Under the pieces are notes generated by a model. It was not told the DNA's origin. It made no database searches and saw nothing but the letters and a program-made list of their open reading frames with translations. Shown here piece by piece: positions 1 through 6,109 of a stretch of 7,700 bases of DNA. Source of the stretch: Chitinophagaceae bacterium (GTDB lineage Bacteria > Bacteroidota > Bacteroidia > Chitinophagales > Chitinophagaceae); contig JANXWM010000340.1 in the NCBI GenBank assembly GCA_025351145.1, positions 1 to 7,700 of the forward strand, written 5' to 3'. A program made the position numbers and the translations under genes. The stretch's first letter is position 1; each line of letters opens with the position of its first letter.

Positions 1-103
1 ATACTGCCCTGCCAATTAAGTTCTATTTCTATTACCCCGTTCAAATGCAGACAGGCACATTGCGCATGATGCTGAAGATGACCATTGATATGAACGATGG
101 AGT

Positions 104-172
104 CCTGCCTGCGTGAACGCAGTTGTGGCAGGGATTGCGTCCCGATGAGGGCATACGGGATCAAGAACGCAA
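104..172. repeat. Nested palindromes, REP-like intergenic repeat
   Basis: Two adjacent stem-loops can be drawn. The first pairs CCTGCC (104-109) with GGCAGG (127-132) and TGCG (110-113) with CGCA (118-121) around a TGAA loop, with a five-base bulge on the 3' side. The second pairs TTGCG (135-139) with CGCAA (168-172) and TCCCG (140-144) with CGGGA (156-160), with an 11-base loop. An alternative short stem, GGGA(131-134)/TCCC(140-143), can also form. The block is more GC-rich than its surroundings. Such compact palindrome clusters are typical of REP-like or other dispersed intergenic repeats. Whether it recurs in the genome cannot be seen from one window. Confidence 0.45.
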
Positions 173-242
173 GGAACGATGCCATGAAAATTGATGCCTG
201 TATTAAAATTATTTGAACAGAAAGTGAACTTTATATAGATGA

Positions 243-267
243 CCTCAGTTTTTTGAGGGATTTTTTT
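243..267 (+). terminator. Weak intrinsic terminator-like hairpin
   Basis: CCTCA (243-247) can pair with TGAGG (254-258) around a six-base loop, and a run of seven T follows (261-267). The stem is only five pairs, so it would be a weak terminator for a + strand transcript entering from the left, possibly separating nuoM from whatever lies upstream. It may be chance in AT-rich DNA. Confidence 0.3.
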
Positions 268-330
268 GAATCTTAAAATTGGTAATTGCCGCCTGAGAGT
301 TAAAAGTATTTTTAAAATACAGGCAGTAAA

Positions 331-340
331 AGGAAAAAGG
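331..340 (+). promoter_or_regulatory. Purine-rich ribosome binding site of nuoM
   Basis: The stretch AGGAAAAAGG ends two bases before the nuoM ATG, giving an AGGA core about eight bases from the start codon. This is the clearest Shine-Dalgarno-like site in the window and supports the start at 343. Confidence 0.5.
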
Positions 341-342
341 AT

Positions 343-1791
343 ATGATAGCATTATTACTCATATTGATACCATTAATCAGCGGGCTCTGTACTTTTTTTA
401 CAAAGAGTGAAAGAGATGCAAAAAGTTTGTCGCTTTTTGCATCGATACTTACGCTTATTGTAGTATTTGCTGGTTTATCCGGTTTGTTTGATGCGGCCCA
501 ATTATCGTTTGATGCGGCCTGGATTACATCTTTAGGAGCCAGGTTTAGTATTGGTCTGGATGGAATGGGGAAAATGCTTTGCCTCTTAACTTCAATCGCT
601 TTTCCGGTTGTTTTTGCTTCAGTTTACAACAACGACTATAAAAAACCGGCAAGTTTTTATGCATTGATGTTATTGCTTCAAACAGGATTGATGGGTGTAT
701 TTCTATCTATGGATTGTTTGTTGTTTTATTTCTTTTGGGAGCTTGCACTTATACCTGCTTATTTTCTATGTTCTTCCTGGGGTGGTGAAAAAAGGATACA
801 GGTTACGTTTAAGTTTTTTATATACACATTTGTGGGTTCATTATTGATGCTCGTTGGTATATTGTATGTTTATTTTAAAACACCGGATCATTCATTTGCT
901 TTGCAGTCTTTTTATAATGCCAGGCTATCAGCAGGTGAAGAGAACTTTGCATTCTGGCTTTTCTTTATTGCATTTGCAATCAAGATGCCCATCTTTCCTT
1001 TTCATACCTGGCAACCGGATACTTATGAACAATCGCCTACAGCCGTAACCATGATTTTAAGTGGCGTAATGGTTAAAATGGGCTTGTTCGCTGTTTTGCG
1101 CTGGTTAGTGCCCGCTTTTCCGCATGCAACGGTACAATACAGCCAATTGATTATTATCCTGAGTATAACCGGGATGCTTTATGCATCGTTCATTGCTATA
1201 AGGCAGGATGACATAAAACGCCTGATCGCCTATTCATCCATTGCGCATATTGGGTTAATGTGCGCTGCCATTTTCTCCACTGCCGAAGTGGGTATCCAGG
1301 GGGTGATGATTCAAATGTTTAATCACGGGATAAATGTGATTGGATTGTGGATCGTTGCCGAAGTAATTGAATCACAATTGGGAACACGCAGGATTAGTGA
1401 ATTAGGCGGTCTTGCTATAAAGGCTCCTGCACTCGCAGTATTACTCGTTATAATGGCACTTGCAAATATTGCATTGCCTTTGACCAATGCATTTGTTGGC
1501 GAGTTTATGATGTTTAACGGGCTTTTTACTTACGGTATTTGGTTTGCAGCAATTGCGGGTATAAGTATCATACTTGCTGCTGTTTATACGTTGAATATGA
1601 TTCAGAAAGTTTTTTATGGCAGTACATCTATTGCTACCGTTGGTGCAGATGATATTACATCAGGATCAAAAATGATGCTGGTTGTACTTGTAATTGTTGT
1701 TATTGTTTTGGGTGTATATCCACAACCAATGATGCAACTCACAAATGATACTGTTCAGTCAGTGTTAAGTAAATTTCATCCTTATAATTAA
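343..1791 (+). CDS. nuoM: NADH-quinone oxidoreductase subunit M (complex I antiporter-like subunit)
   Basis: NuoM is one of the three Mrp-antiporter-like membrane subunits of respiratory complex I, and carries a proton channel in the inner membrane arm that passes electrons from NADH to quinone. The 482-residue product is almost entirely hydrophobic helices and close to the usual NuoM length. The charged channel residues are all present: E133 in the FFWELALIP motif (E. coli E144), K214 before the FPFHTWQPD motif (E. coli K234), K245 in VMVKMG (E. coli K265) and E387 in FVGEF (E. coli E407). The KRLIAYSSIAH signature lies at about 292-302. The start has a good upstream purine-rich site. nuoN follows after 19 bases, so the two are presumably cotranscribed. 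No NuoL coding end is seen just upstream, which is unusual for this operon. The identification is secure. Confidence 0.97.
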   Translation: MIALLLILIPLISGLCTFFTKSERDAKSLSLFASILTLIVVFAGLSGLFDAAQLSFDAAWITSLGARFSIGLDGMGKMLCLLTSIAFPVVFASVYNNDYKKPASFYALMLLLQTGLMGVFLSMDCLLFYFFWELALIPAYFLCSSWGGEKRIQVTFKFFIYTFVGSLLMLVGILYVYFKTPDHSFALQSFYNARLSAGEENFAFWLFFIAFAIKMPIFPFHTWQPDTYEQSPTAVTMILSGVMVKMGLFAVLRWLVPAFPHATVQYSQLIIILSITGMLYASFIAIRQDDIKRLIAYSSIAHIGLMCAAIFSTAEVGIQGVMIQMFNHGINVIGLWIVAEVIESQLGTRRISELGGLAIKAPALAVLLVIMALANIALPLTNAFVGEFMMFNGLFTYGIWFAAIAGISIILAAVYTLNMIQKVFYGSTSIATVGADDITSGSKMMLVVLVIVVIVLGVYPQPMMQLTNDTVQSVLSKFHPYN

Positions 1792-1810
1792 AGAACAGCA
1801 CAGTTACAAT

Positions 1811-3202
1811 ATGAACGCAATTATACTTTCTGCTGCTTTGGGTGTTATGATGATGCTTTGCAGTTTTCTTGTAAAAAGCAAAAGCCGCTTCAGGCATATT
1901 GCATCTACAGGCCTGCTGGTTTTGCTGATAGCCAATATTGCCGATACTTATGGTAATACATTATTTATCATTGATACGCATGGGCTGCTTTCATTTACCC
2001 GCTTTGGTTTGTTATTTAACTCCATTGCAATTGGGGCTACTTTAATATATGTTTTGCTTACTGGTAAAGAAATAGAGAAAACCGGAAACTATGTTGCGGA
2101 ATATTTCACTTTAATATTCTTTGTTCTCTGTGGCGTTGCAATGCTTTCTTCATACAATAACTTACTTACATTGTTTTTGGGTATAGAGATTTTATCTATT
2201 CCATTATATATTTTAACGGGAAGCGATAAGCGCAATATGAAAAGCAATGAAGCTGCTTTAAAATATTTTCTTATGGGCTCTTTTTCTACCGGTCTCATGC
2301 TGATGGGTATTGCGCTTACTTATGGTGGTACCGGTACTTTTGCTATGGAAGCTGTTCGTACTTTCCCCAACATTTATAAAGGCACGGCATCTTTTCTTGA
2401 AATATTGGGGCTTTTATTTTTACTTGTGTCAATGGCATTTAAAGTTTCTGCAGCCCCATTCCATTTCTGGACCCCCGATGTCTATGATGGTGCGCCAAGT
2501 GTATTTACTTCCTTCATGGCAACTATTGTAAAAGCTGCAGGTTTTATTGCTTTTATTAAGCTCTGCTCAGTGCGTATGAACGAAACAAGCGCAGCTGTTG
2601 ACTGGAAAATGATCTATGCCATATTGATTGTAGCAACTTTGCTTGTAGGAAATATTACCGCAGTTTTTCAGCAAAGTGTAAAACGAATGCTGGCCTATTC
2701 AAGTATTGCACAGGCAGGCTTTATGCTCTTTGCACTGATTAGTCTTAACGATGTAGCAAGCGAAGGCATTCTCCTTTATTCAGCAGCATACAGCCTTGCA
2801 ACAATTGGCATTTTTGCCATTCTTGTAAAAATGAAAGATTATACATTTGAAGGTTATAATGGCCTCGCAAAAACGCAACCTGTTTTGGCCGCAACCAATA
2901 CGGTGTTCCTTTTGTCACTCTCCGGCATCCCATTAACTGCAGGATTTTTCGCCAAATATTATATGCTTGCTGCTGTTCTTAAAACCGGCTCTTATACATG
3001 GCTCGTAGTATTGGGCGTGCTATTTGCCGCAGTAAGTGTGTATTATTATTTCCGGGTTATACAGGCAATGTATTTTAAAGAAGGCAATCCTGAAACCGAA
3101 GTTGTTACCCCATCTTTCAAATATGGTATTATTGCCCTGGCCGCAATTATTATCCTGCTTGGTATTTTTCCAACATTAATATTGAACTGGTTGTATTTCT
3201 AA
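1811..3202 (+). CDS. nuoN: NADH-quinone oxidoreductase subunit N (complex I antiporter-like subunit)
   Basis: NuoN is the antiporter-like subunit of complex I that sits in the membrane arm on the quinone side of NuoM, and normally closes the nuo operon, as it does here. The 463-residue product is a polytopic membrane protein, slightly shorter than E. coli NuoN (485). The expected channel residues can be found: E126 in LGIEILS (E. coli E133), K211 in MAFKVSAAPFHFWTPD (E. coli K217), K241 in TIVKAAG (E. coli K247) and K382 in GFFAKYY (E. coli K395). The KRMLAYSSIAQ signature is at about 291-301. The ATG lies 19 bases after the nuoM stop without an obvious Shine-Dalgarno site, and the N-terminus begins directly with a hydrophobic helix, as in relatives. 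No strong terminator follows. Confidence 0.97.
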   Translation: MNAIILSAALGVMMMLCSFLVKSKSRFRHIASTGLLVLLIANIADTYGNTLFIIDTHGLLSFTRFGLLFNSIAIGATLIYVLLTGKEIEKTGNYVAEYFTLIFFVLCGVAMLSSYNNLLTLFLGIEILSIPLYILTGSDKRNMKSNEAALKYFLMGSFSTGLMLMGIALTYGGTGTFAMEAVRTFPNIYKGTASFLEILGLLFLLVSMAFKVSAAPFHFWTPDVYDGAPSVFTSFMATIVKAAGFIAFIKLCSVRMNETSAAVDWKMIYAILIVATLLVGNITAVFQQSVKRMLAYSSIAQAGFMLFALISLNDVASEGILLYSAAYSLATIGIFAILVKMKDYTFEGYNGLAKTQPVLAATNTVFLLSLSGIPLTAGFFAKYYMLAAVLKTGSYTWLVVLGVLFAAVSVYYYFRVIQAMYFKEGNPETEVVTPSFKYGIIALAAIIILLGIFPTLILNWLYF

Positions 3203-3502
3203 CCATTCAAACCAAAAGTTATCCATCTATCTGTTTTTTACGCATGCATGCCGTAATGCCTTTATCTTTATAAAGAATTTTGTGTACCGGGCTGAAGAAT
3301 TACTATGAAGCTTCTCTTGCGTCGCACTCTTGTACTATAGAAAGGATTTGAGCTTGAGGCTGCATATAAAGGCTTTTCTGCATTTTAGCTAAAACTCAAT
3401 ACACGCAGCCTGTTGCCGAATAAAGTTCTGAACGTATAAGTGAGTGACACAACAGGCGATCACCATTGTTTTGTTGCCAGTAAAAAATGATTCAAAAAAA
3501 TT
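3203..3502. other. Intergenic region between nuoN and the ABC permease
   Basis: No gene is seen in these 300 bases. Near nuoN there is a 10-base palindrome GCATGCATGC (3242-3251) and a six-pair hairpin, CTTTAT (3260-3265) with ATAAAG (3270-3275), which lacks a proper T-run and so is at best a poor terminator. TATCTTTA (3263-3270) is one base from a Bacteroidota -7 element but lies far from the next start. The remainder is the inverted-repeat element at 3310-3460. An 11-codon frame from 3304 runs inside this repeat and is not credible as a gene. Confidence 0.6.
3310..3460. repeat. Imperfect inverted-repeat element, possibly dispersed
   Basis: The segment 3310-3335 (core TTGCGTCGCACTCTTGTAC) and the segment 3434-3460 (core GTATAAGTGAGTGACACAAC) are imperfect reverse complements, matching at roughly 17 of 26 positions with two small gaps. 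Inside lie two exact shorter inverted pairs: GCCTGTTG (3408-3415) with CAACAGGC (3450-3457), and GGCTGC (3358-3363) with GCAGCC (3405-3410). These overlap and could form competing stems. The arrangement fits a decayed, non-coding mobile or REP-like repeat. Its copy number elsewhere is unknown. Confidence 0.45.
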
Positions 3503-4771
3503 ATGACGCTTAAAGATTCCTTTGCACTTGCATTTCGCACTGTTCGCAGTAATAAATTGAGAACAGGTATAACTGTTGCTATTATTGCATTTGGCATTAT
3601 GGCGCTTATCGGTATTATTACAGCAATCGATGCAATGAACGGAAGCCTGAGGGATAGTTTTTCTATTATGGGGGCCAATGGGTTTACGATCTCGTATAAA
3701 GAACGTTTCAGGTTTGGCAATGATAATCAAACAGAAAAAGTTGATAAGACAAAGAAACTTAAAAAGTCGAACCTCGATAAACCTATACAGCTGCGTGAGG
3801 CTGAAATGTTCAAATCATCTTTTAACTACCCCGCTATTTCATGTATCTCACTTAGTGGCCCTGGTAACAATGAAGTAAGGTATAAAAGTAAAAAAACAAA
3901 CCCAAATGTGAGTATGCGGGGTGGGGATGAAAATTATCTTCAGGTAAATGGGTTTACCGTGGAAAGCGGCAGAAATTTTAACGTGCTTGATGTGCAAACC
4001 GGCCGTAATGTTTGCGTACTTGGCAGCGATGTTGCAACAAAATTATTTGGTGAGGGTAATAATTATAAGGCTGTTGAAAAAATTATCAACATTAGCGGTA
4101 TGCCTTACCGTGTTATTGGTGTGCTTAAAAGTAAAGGATCGAGTGCATTGCTGCGTGCAGATAATGTAGTAATAACTACTTATAATAATGTGAGAAGGCT
4201 TAGTAATGTTTCCTCTTCTTTTTTAATTGGGGTAATGGCAAACGACCTTCAATTACTTCCCGGCGCAATAGACGAAGCAACCTCGGTTTTTAGAGGGATT
4301 AGAAAACTAACACCAAGGGATGATGAAAATTTTGTAGTAGAGAAAAGCGATAAACTGGCTGAAACTTTTATTAGTCTTTTAGGCAGTATACAAGGTGCGG
4401 CTGGAGCCATAGGTTTAATAACGCTTATCGGAGCCGCAATCGGTTTAATGAATATTATGCTGGTGGCAGTTAATGAGCGAACAAGAGAGGTAGGTTTAAT
4501 AAAAGCACTTGGTGGAAAAAGGCGCAATATCCGTCAGCAATTTTTGTTTGAATCAACGATTATCAGTTTGCTTGGCGCTTTTTTTGGAATTGTGCTGGGT
4601 GTACTTATTGGCAATCTTTTCTCCTTATTCCTTCACACTGGTTTTGTTGTGCCGTGGGGTTGGGTAATAACAGGGATAGTCATTTGTACCGCCGTTGGTT
4701 TACTTGCCGGTTTATGGCCTGCAATAAAAGCCTCTAAACTTAATCCTATTACGGCGCTGAGGTATGAATAG
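3503..4771 (+). CDS. ABC transporter permease, MacB/FtsX family
   Basis: This is an inner-membrane permease of the MacB/LolCE/FtsX type, whose members couple an ATPase to export or mechanical work across the envelope without transporting through their own membrane channel. The 422-residue product has a short cytoplasmic start, a first membrane helix at about 22-42, a large periplasmic MacB-type core domain (about 45-285) with a lysine-rich stretch at 79-93, then three membrane helices near 297-323, 352-375 and 386-406. The linker at 323-350 carries the family signature VNERTREVGLIKALGGKRR, and the C-terminus ends in the typical PAIKASKLNPITALRYE. An in-frame stop lies 12 bases before the ATG, fixing the start. 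No ATP-binding subunit gene is present beside it, so its ATPase partner must be encoded elsewhere. The substrate is unknown; lipoprotein, peptide or antibiotic export are all possible for the family. Confidence 0.9.
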   Translation: MTLKDSFALAFRTVRSNKLRTGITVAIIAFGIMALIGIITAIDAMNGSLRDSFSIMGANGFTISYKERFRFGNDNQTEKVDKTKKLKKSNLDKPIQLREAEMFKSSFNYPAISCISLSGPGNNEVRYKSKKTNPNVSMRGGDENYLQVNGFTVESGRNFNVLDVQTGRNVCVLGSDVATKLFGEGNNYKAVEKIINISGMPYRVIGVLKSKGSSALLRADNVVITTYNNVRRLSNVSSSFLIGVMANDLQLLPGAIDEATSVFRGIRKLTPRDDENFVVEKSDKLAETFISLLGSIQGAAGAIGLITLIGAAIGLMNIMLVAVNERTREVGLIKALGGKRRNIRQQFLFESTIISLLGAFFGIVLGVLIGNLFSLFLHTGFVVPWGWVITGIVICTAVGLLAGLWPAIKASKLNPITALRYE

Positions 4772-4775
4772 AATA

Positions 4776-5300
4776 TTATTCGGCTGAACCTTTTACTACC
4801 TGCTCCACTTTAACTTTTGTAACACCAATTTTACCTGTAAGTCCGATTTTTTTCGCGGCAGAATAAGTAAGGTCTACAACTCTTCCTTTTTTAGCCATCT
4901 TTGGGTGCATTCTGTCATTTATTCTAACAATAACAGATTCTCCATTTTTCAAATTTGTAACCCGAACCCAACTGTTTAATTTAAAATTATTACTTGCTGC
5001 AGTGAGGTTATTATGATGAAAAGTTTCTCCTGTTGCAGTTTTAGTGCCTTCAAGATTACGGCTGTAAAAACTTGCAATGCCAAAAAGTGTTTTGGTAATT
5101 TTTAAACCTAAACTGTCGGATAATAATTTTTCCAAACTGTCCTTAGTGGATAAAGTAATACTATCAGAAACCAGGATACCTGTTACTTCTGTTACCCTTG
5201 AAGGTTTAGTATCTTCATGTGCAGGCGATTTAGCATCAGATTGGGCATCGGTGCTGAATACGAAGCAAACCAATAAAAGCAGTGAATATAAAGTTTTCAT
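4776..5300 (-). CDS. Secreted RlpA-family double-psi beta-barrel protein
   Basis: RlpA proteins are exported cell-wall-associated proteins; in Pseudomonas aeruginosa RlpA is a septal lytic transglycosylase acting on denuded glycan strands. This 174-residue protein has a signal peptide (hydrophobic 4-16, likely cleavage after Ala19), a low-complexity linker to about 65, and a double-psi beta-barrel domain at about 72-168. Recognisable family elements are GIASFYS (74-80), TATGE with E92, RVTNLKNGESV (113-123), RINDR with D129, and VVDLTYSAAKKIG (141-153). The usual TAAH motif reads TAAS (S103), so a conserved His is missing. Cys12 is not in a proper lipobox, so a soluble periplasmic form is more likely than a lipoprotein, and there is no SPOR domain. 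It converges on the permease gene with four bases between the stops. Whether it is an active enzyme is uncertain. Confidence 0.88.
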   Translation of the reverse strand: MKTLYSLLLLVCFVFSTDAQSDAKSPAHEDTKPSRVTEVTGILVSDSITLSTKDSLEKLLSDSLGLKITKTLFGIASFYSRNLEGTKTATGETFHHNNLTAASNNFKLNSWVRVTNLKNGESVIVRINDRMHPKMAKKGRVVDLTYSAAKKIGLTGKIGVTKVKVEQVVKGSAE

Positions 5301-5665
5301 TTAAGGCTGTTTAATTGTTTAAAGTATGTTTTATACATCTTTTAAAAAATCATCCCGCAGACTTTTTTGATGAGCTTTTTTTATTACTCAAGGCCTGAAA
5401 AAATCAAGCGCCAACTGTCAATTAATGTGCCAAAGAAACTAAAAAAAATCTAAGTGGTTGAAAATGAATATTATTTTTAAAGAATTTTAAAATTGTATAG
5501 TATTTGATTATAACAAAATTGCAGTTTATAAAGATTCAAAGGCATAAGATTGTTTCAAAAGGGATGAACCTATTATTAAAAATTGCATTTTTTCTTAATA
5601 TTTTTAATTTAGTCTGATTCTAAATCCATACTTCTTATAATTTATATAAGCCTTACTTTTGATAG
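5301..5665. other. AT-rich intergenic region between divergent genes
   Basis: These 365 bases separate the RlpA-like gene (-) from the TPR gene (+) and would contain the promoters of both. I see no gene. On the minus strand TACTTTAA (5326 to 5319) is one base from the TAnnTTTG -7 consensus and sits about 19 bases before the RlpA-like start, but has no clear TTTG partner upstream. On the + strand an exact -7 element lies at 5654-5661. The stretch from about 5440 to 5650 is very rich in A and T with no strong hairpin. Confidence 0.6.
5654..5661 (+). promoter_or_regulatory. Putative Bacteroidota -7 element of the TPR gene
   Basis: TACTTTTG matches the TAnnTTTG consensus of the main Bacteroidota sigma factor exactly. 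No good TTTG -33 element is visible at the expected distance. Transcription would begin roughly at 5666-5668, right at the ATG, so the mRNA would have little or no leader. Confidence 0.45.
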
Positions 5666-5977
5666 ATGGACCGCATAGGGAAAATACTTGAATTTTTAAA
5701 GGTAACACCTAAGGATAATTTAATGCGTCACGCACTTGCATTGGAGTATGTAAAAGCAGGGGATGATGCAAAAGCCAGGGATTATTTTGAAGATATACTT
5801 AGCGATTCGCCTGATTATGCAGGTTCTTATTATCACCTGGCAAAATTACTGGAACGTAACGATGAAACAGATCTTGCAGTGCAATGGTATAAAAGAGGAA
5901 TGGAGGCTGCCAGGCAGGTTGGTGATAATCATGCTTACAATGAATTGCAAAGTGCTTACGAAGATCTTATTTATTAA
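5666..5977 (+). CDS. Small tetratricopeptide repeat protein
   Basis: The 103-residue, acidic, soluble product consists of TPR helices: an N-terminal helix (1-12), one TPR at about 20-53 (ALALEYVKAGDDAKARDYFEDIL), a second at about 54-87 (SYYHLAKLLERNDETDLAVQWYKRG) and a closing helix to the end. TPR modules bind other proteins, so an adaptor or scaffolding role is likely, but the partner cannot be read from the sequence. There is no signal peptide, so it should be cytoplasmic. The start is chosen because the whole first helix fits the family and the next in-frame Met is at residue 20. No Shine-Dalgarno site precedes it, consistent with a leaderless or very short-leader message. The tRNA gene begins 24 bases after the stop. 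Confidence 0.85.
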   Translation: MDRIGKILEFLKVTPKDNLMRHALALEYVKAGDDAKARDYFEDILSDSPDYAGSYYHLAKLLERNDETDLAVQWYKRGMEAARQVGDNHAYNELQSAYEDLIY

Positions 5978-5988
5978 TCATTTTTTTT

Positions 5989-5996
5989 ACCTTAGC
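5989..5996 (+). promoter_or_regulatory. Putative -7 element of the tRNA-Gly gene
   Basis: TACCTTAG differs from TAnnTTTG at one base and ends five bases before the tRNA's first base, which is the expected spacing to a start near 6001. A matching -33 box is not evident, and a T-run precedes it. The tRNA may also be transcribed through from the TPR gene. Confidence 0.4.
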
Positions 5997-6001
5997 AGTA
6001 T

Positions 6002-6074
6002 GCGGAAATAGCTCATCTGGTAGAGCGATAGCTTCCCAAGCTATAGGTGGCGAGTTCGAGTCTCGTTTTCCGCT
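6002..6074 (+). tRNA. tRNA-Gly (anticodon CCC)
   Basis: The sequence folds into a complete cloverleaf of 73 bases: acceptor arm GCGGAAA (6002-6008) with TTTCCGC (6067-6073), D arm GCTC/GAGC (6011-6014, 6023-6026), anticodon arm ATAGC/GCTAT (6028-6032, 6040-6044) with loop TTCCCAA, and T arm GCGAG/CTCGT with loop TTCGAGT (6055-6061). The anticodon CCC at 6035-6037 reads the glycine codon GGG. The discriminator base is T (6074), as expected for bacterial tRNA-Gly. The following bases are CAA, so the CCA end is not encoded and must be added after transcription. Confidence 0.96.
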
Positions 6075-6076
6075 CA

Positions 6077-6104
6077 AATGCCGTTTTTATAAGCGGCATT
6101 TTTT
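6077..6104 (+). terminator. Intrinsic terminator after tRNA-Gly
   Basis: AATGCCG (6077-6083) pairs with CGGCATT (6094-6100), and the T-run continues to 6104. The stem starts three bases after the tRNA end, so it should end the tRNA transcript. It also lies six bases beyond the stop of the minus-strand sigma factor gene. With only three T on that side it would be a weaker terminator in that direction. Confidence 0.8.
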
Positions 6105-6109
6105 GTCAT

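Larger units (their letters stand above)
1..342. other. Non-coding or unassigned left edge upstream of nuoM
   Basis: No gene can be supported here. In most complex I operons nuoL ends just before nuoM, but none of the three + frames reads like a NuoL C-terminus: they stop at 16-18, 67-69 and 113-115 and show no long hydrophobic helix. On the minus strand a frame stays open from an ATG at 185 to the window edge (about 61 codons), but its first half runs through the palindromic repeat at 104-172 and I do not recognise the product. What can be seen is that repeat, a weak terminator-like hairpin at 243-267, a 15-base near-palindrome (GTATTTTTAAAATAC, 306-320), and a pair of inverted 9-mers (GCCTGTATT at 196-204, AATACAGGC at 316-324). 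No convincing TTTG/TAnnTTTG promoter for nuoM was found. Confidence 0.5.

Noticed and set aside
3..115. Plus-strand open frame entering from the left edge and stopping at 113-115
   Set aside because: It could be the end of an upstream gene, but the 37 visible codons resemble neither a NuoL C-terminus nor another family I can name, and its last codons lie in the palindromic repeat.
1..185. Minus-strand open frame from ATG at 185 to the left edge, about 61 codons
   Set aside because: Its first half lies within the palindromic repeat at 104-172, and the translated sequence matches no family I know. It may be a remnant or chance; sequence to the left is needed to decide.
3260..3275. Hairpin CTTTATCTTTATAAAG as a nuo operon terminator
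   Set aside because: The stem has no GC core and is not followed by a T-run, so it is too weak to call.
3304..3339. Short frame of 11 codons beginning ATGAAGCTT
   Set aside because: It lies within the inverted-repeat element, has no ribosome binding site and is too short to support as a gene.
3389..3730. Minus-strand frame of 113 codons
   Set aside because: It overlaps the well-supported permease start and the intergenic repeat, and its Cys/Asn/Lys-rich translation looks like an antisense shadow.
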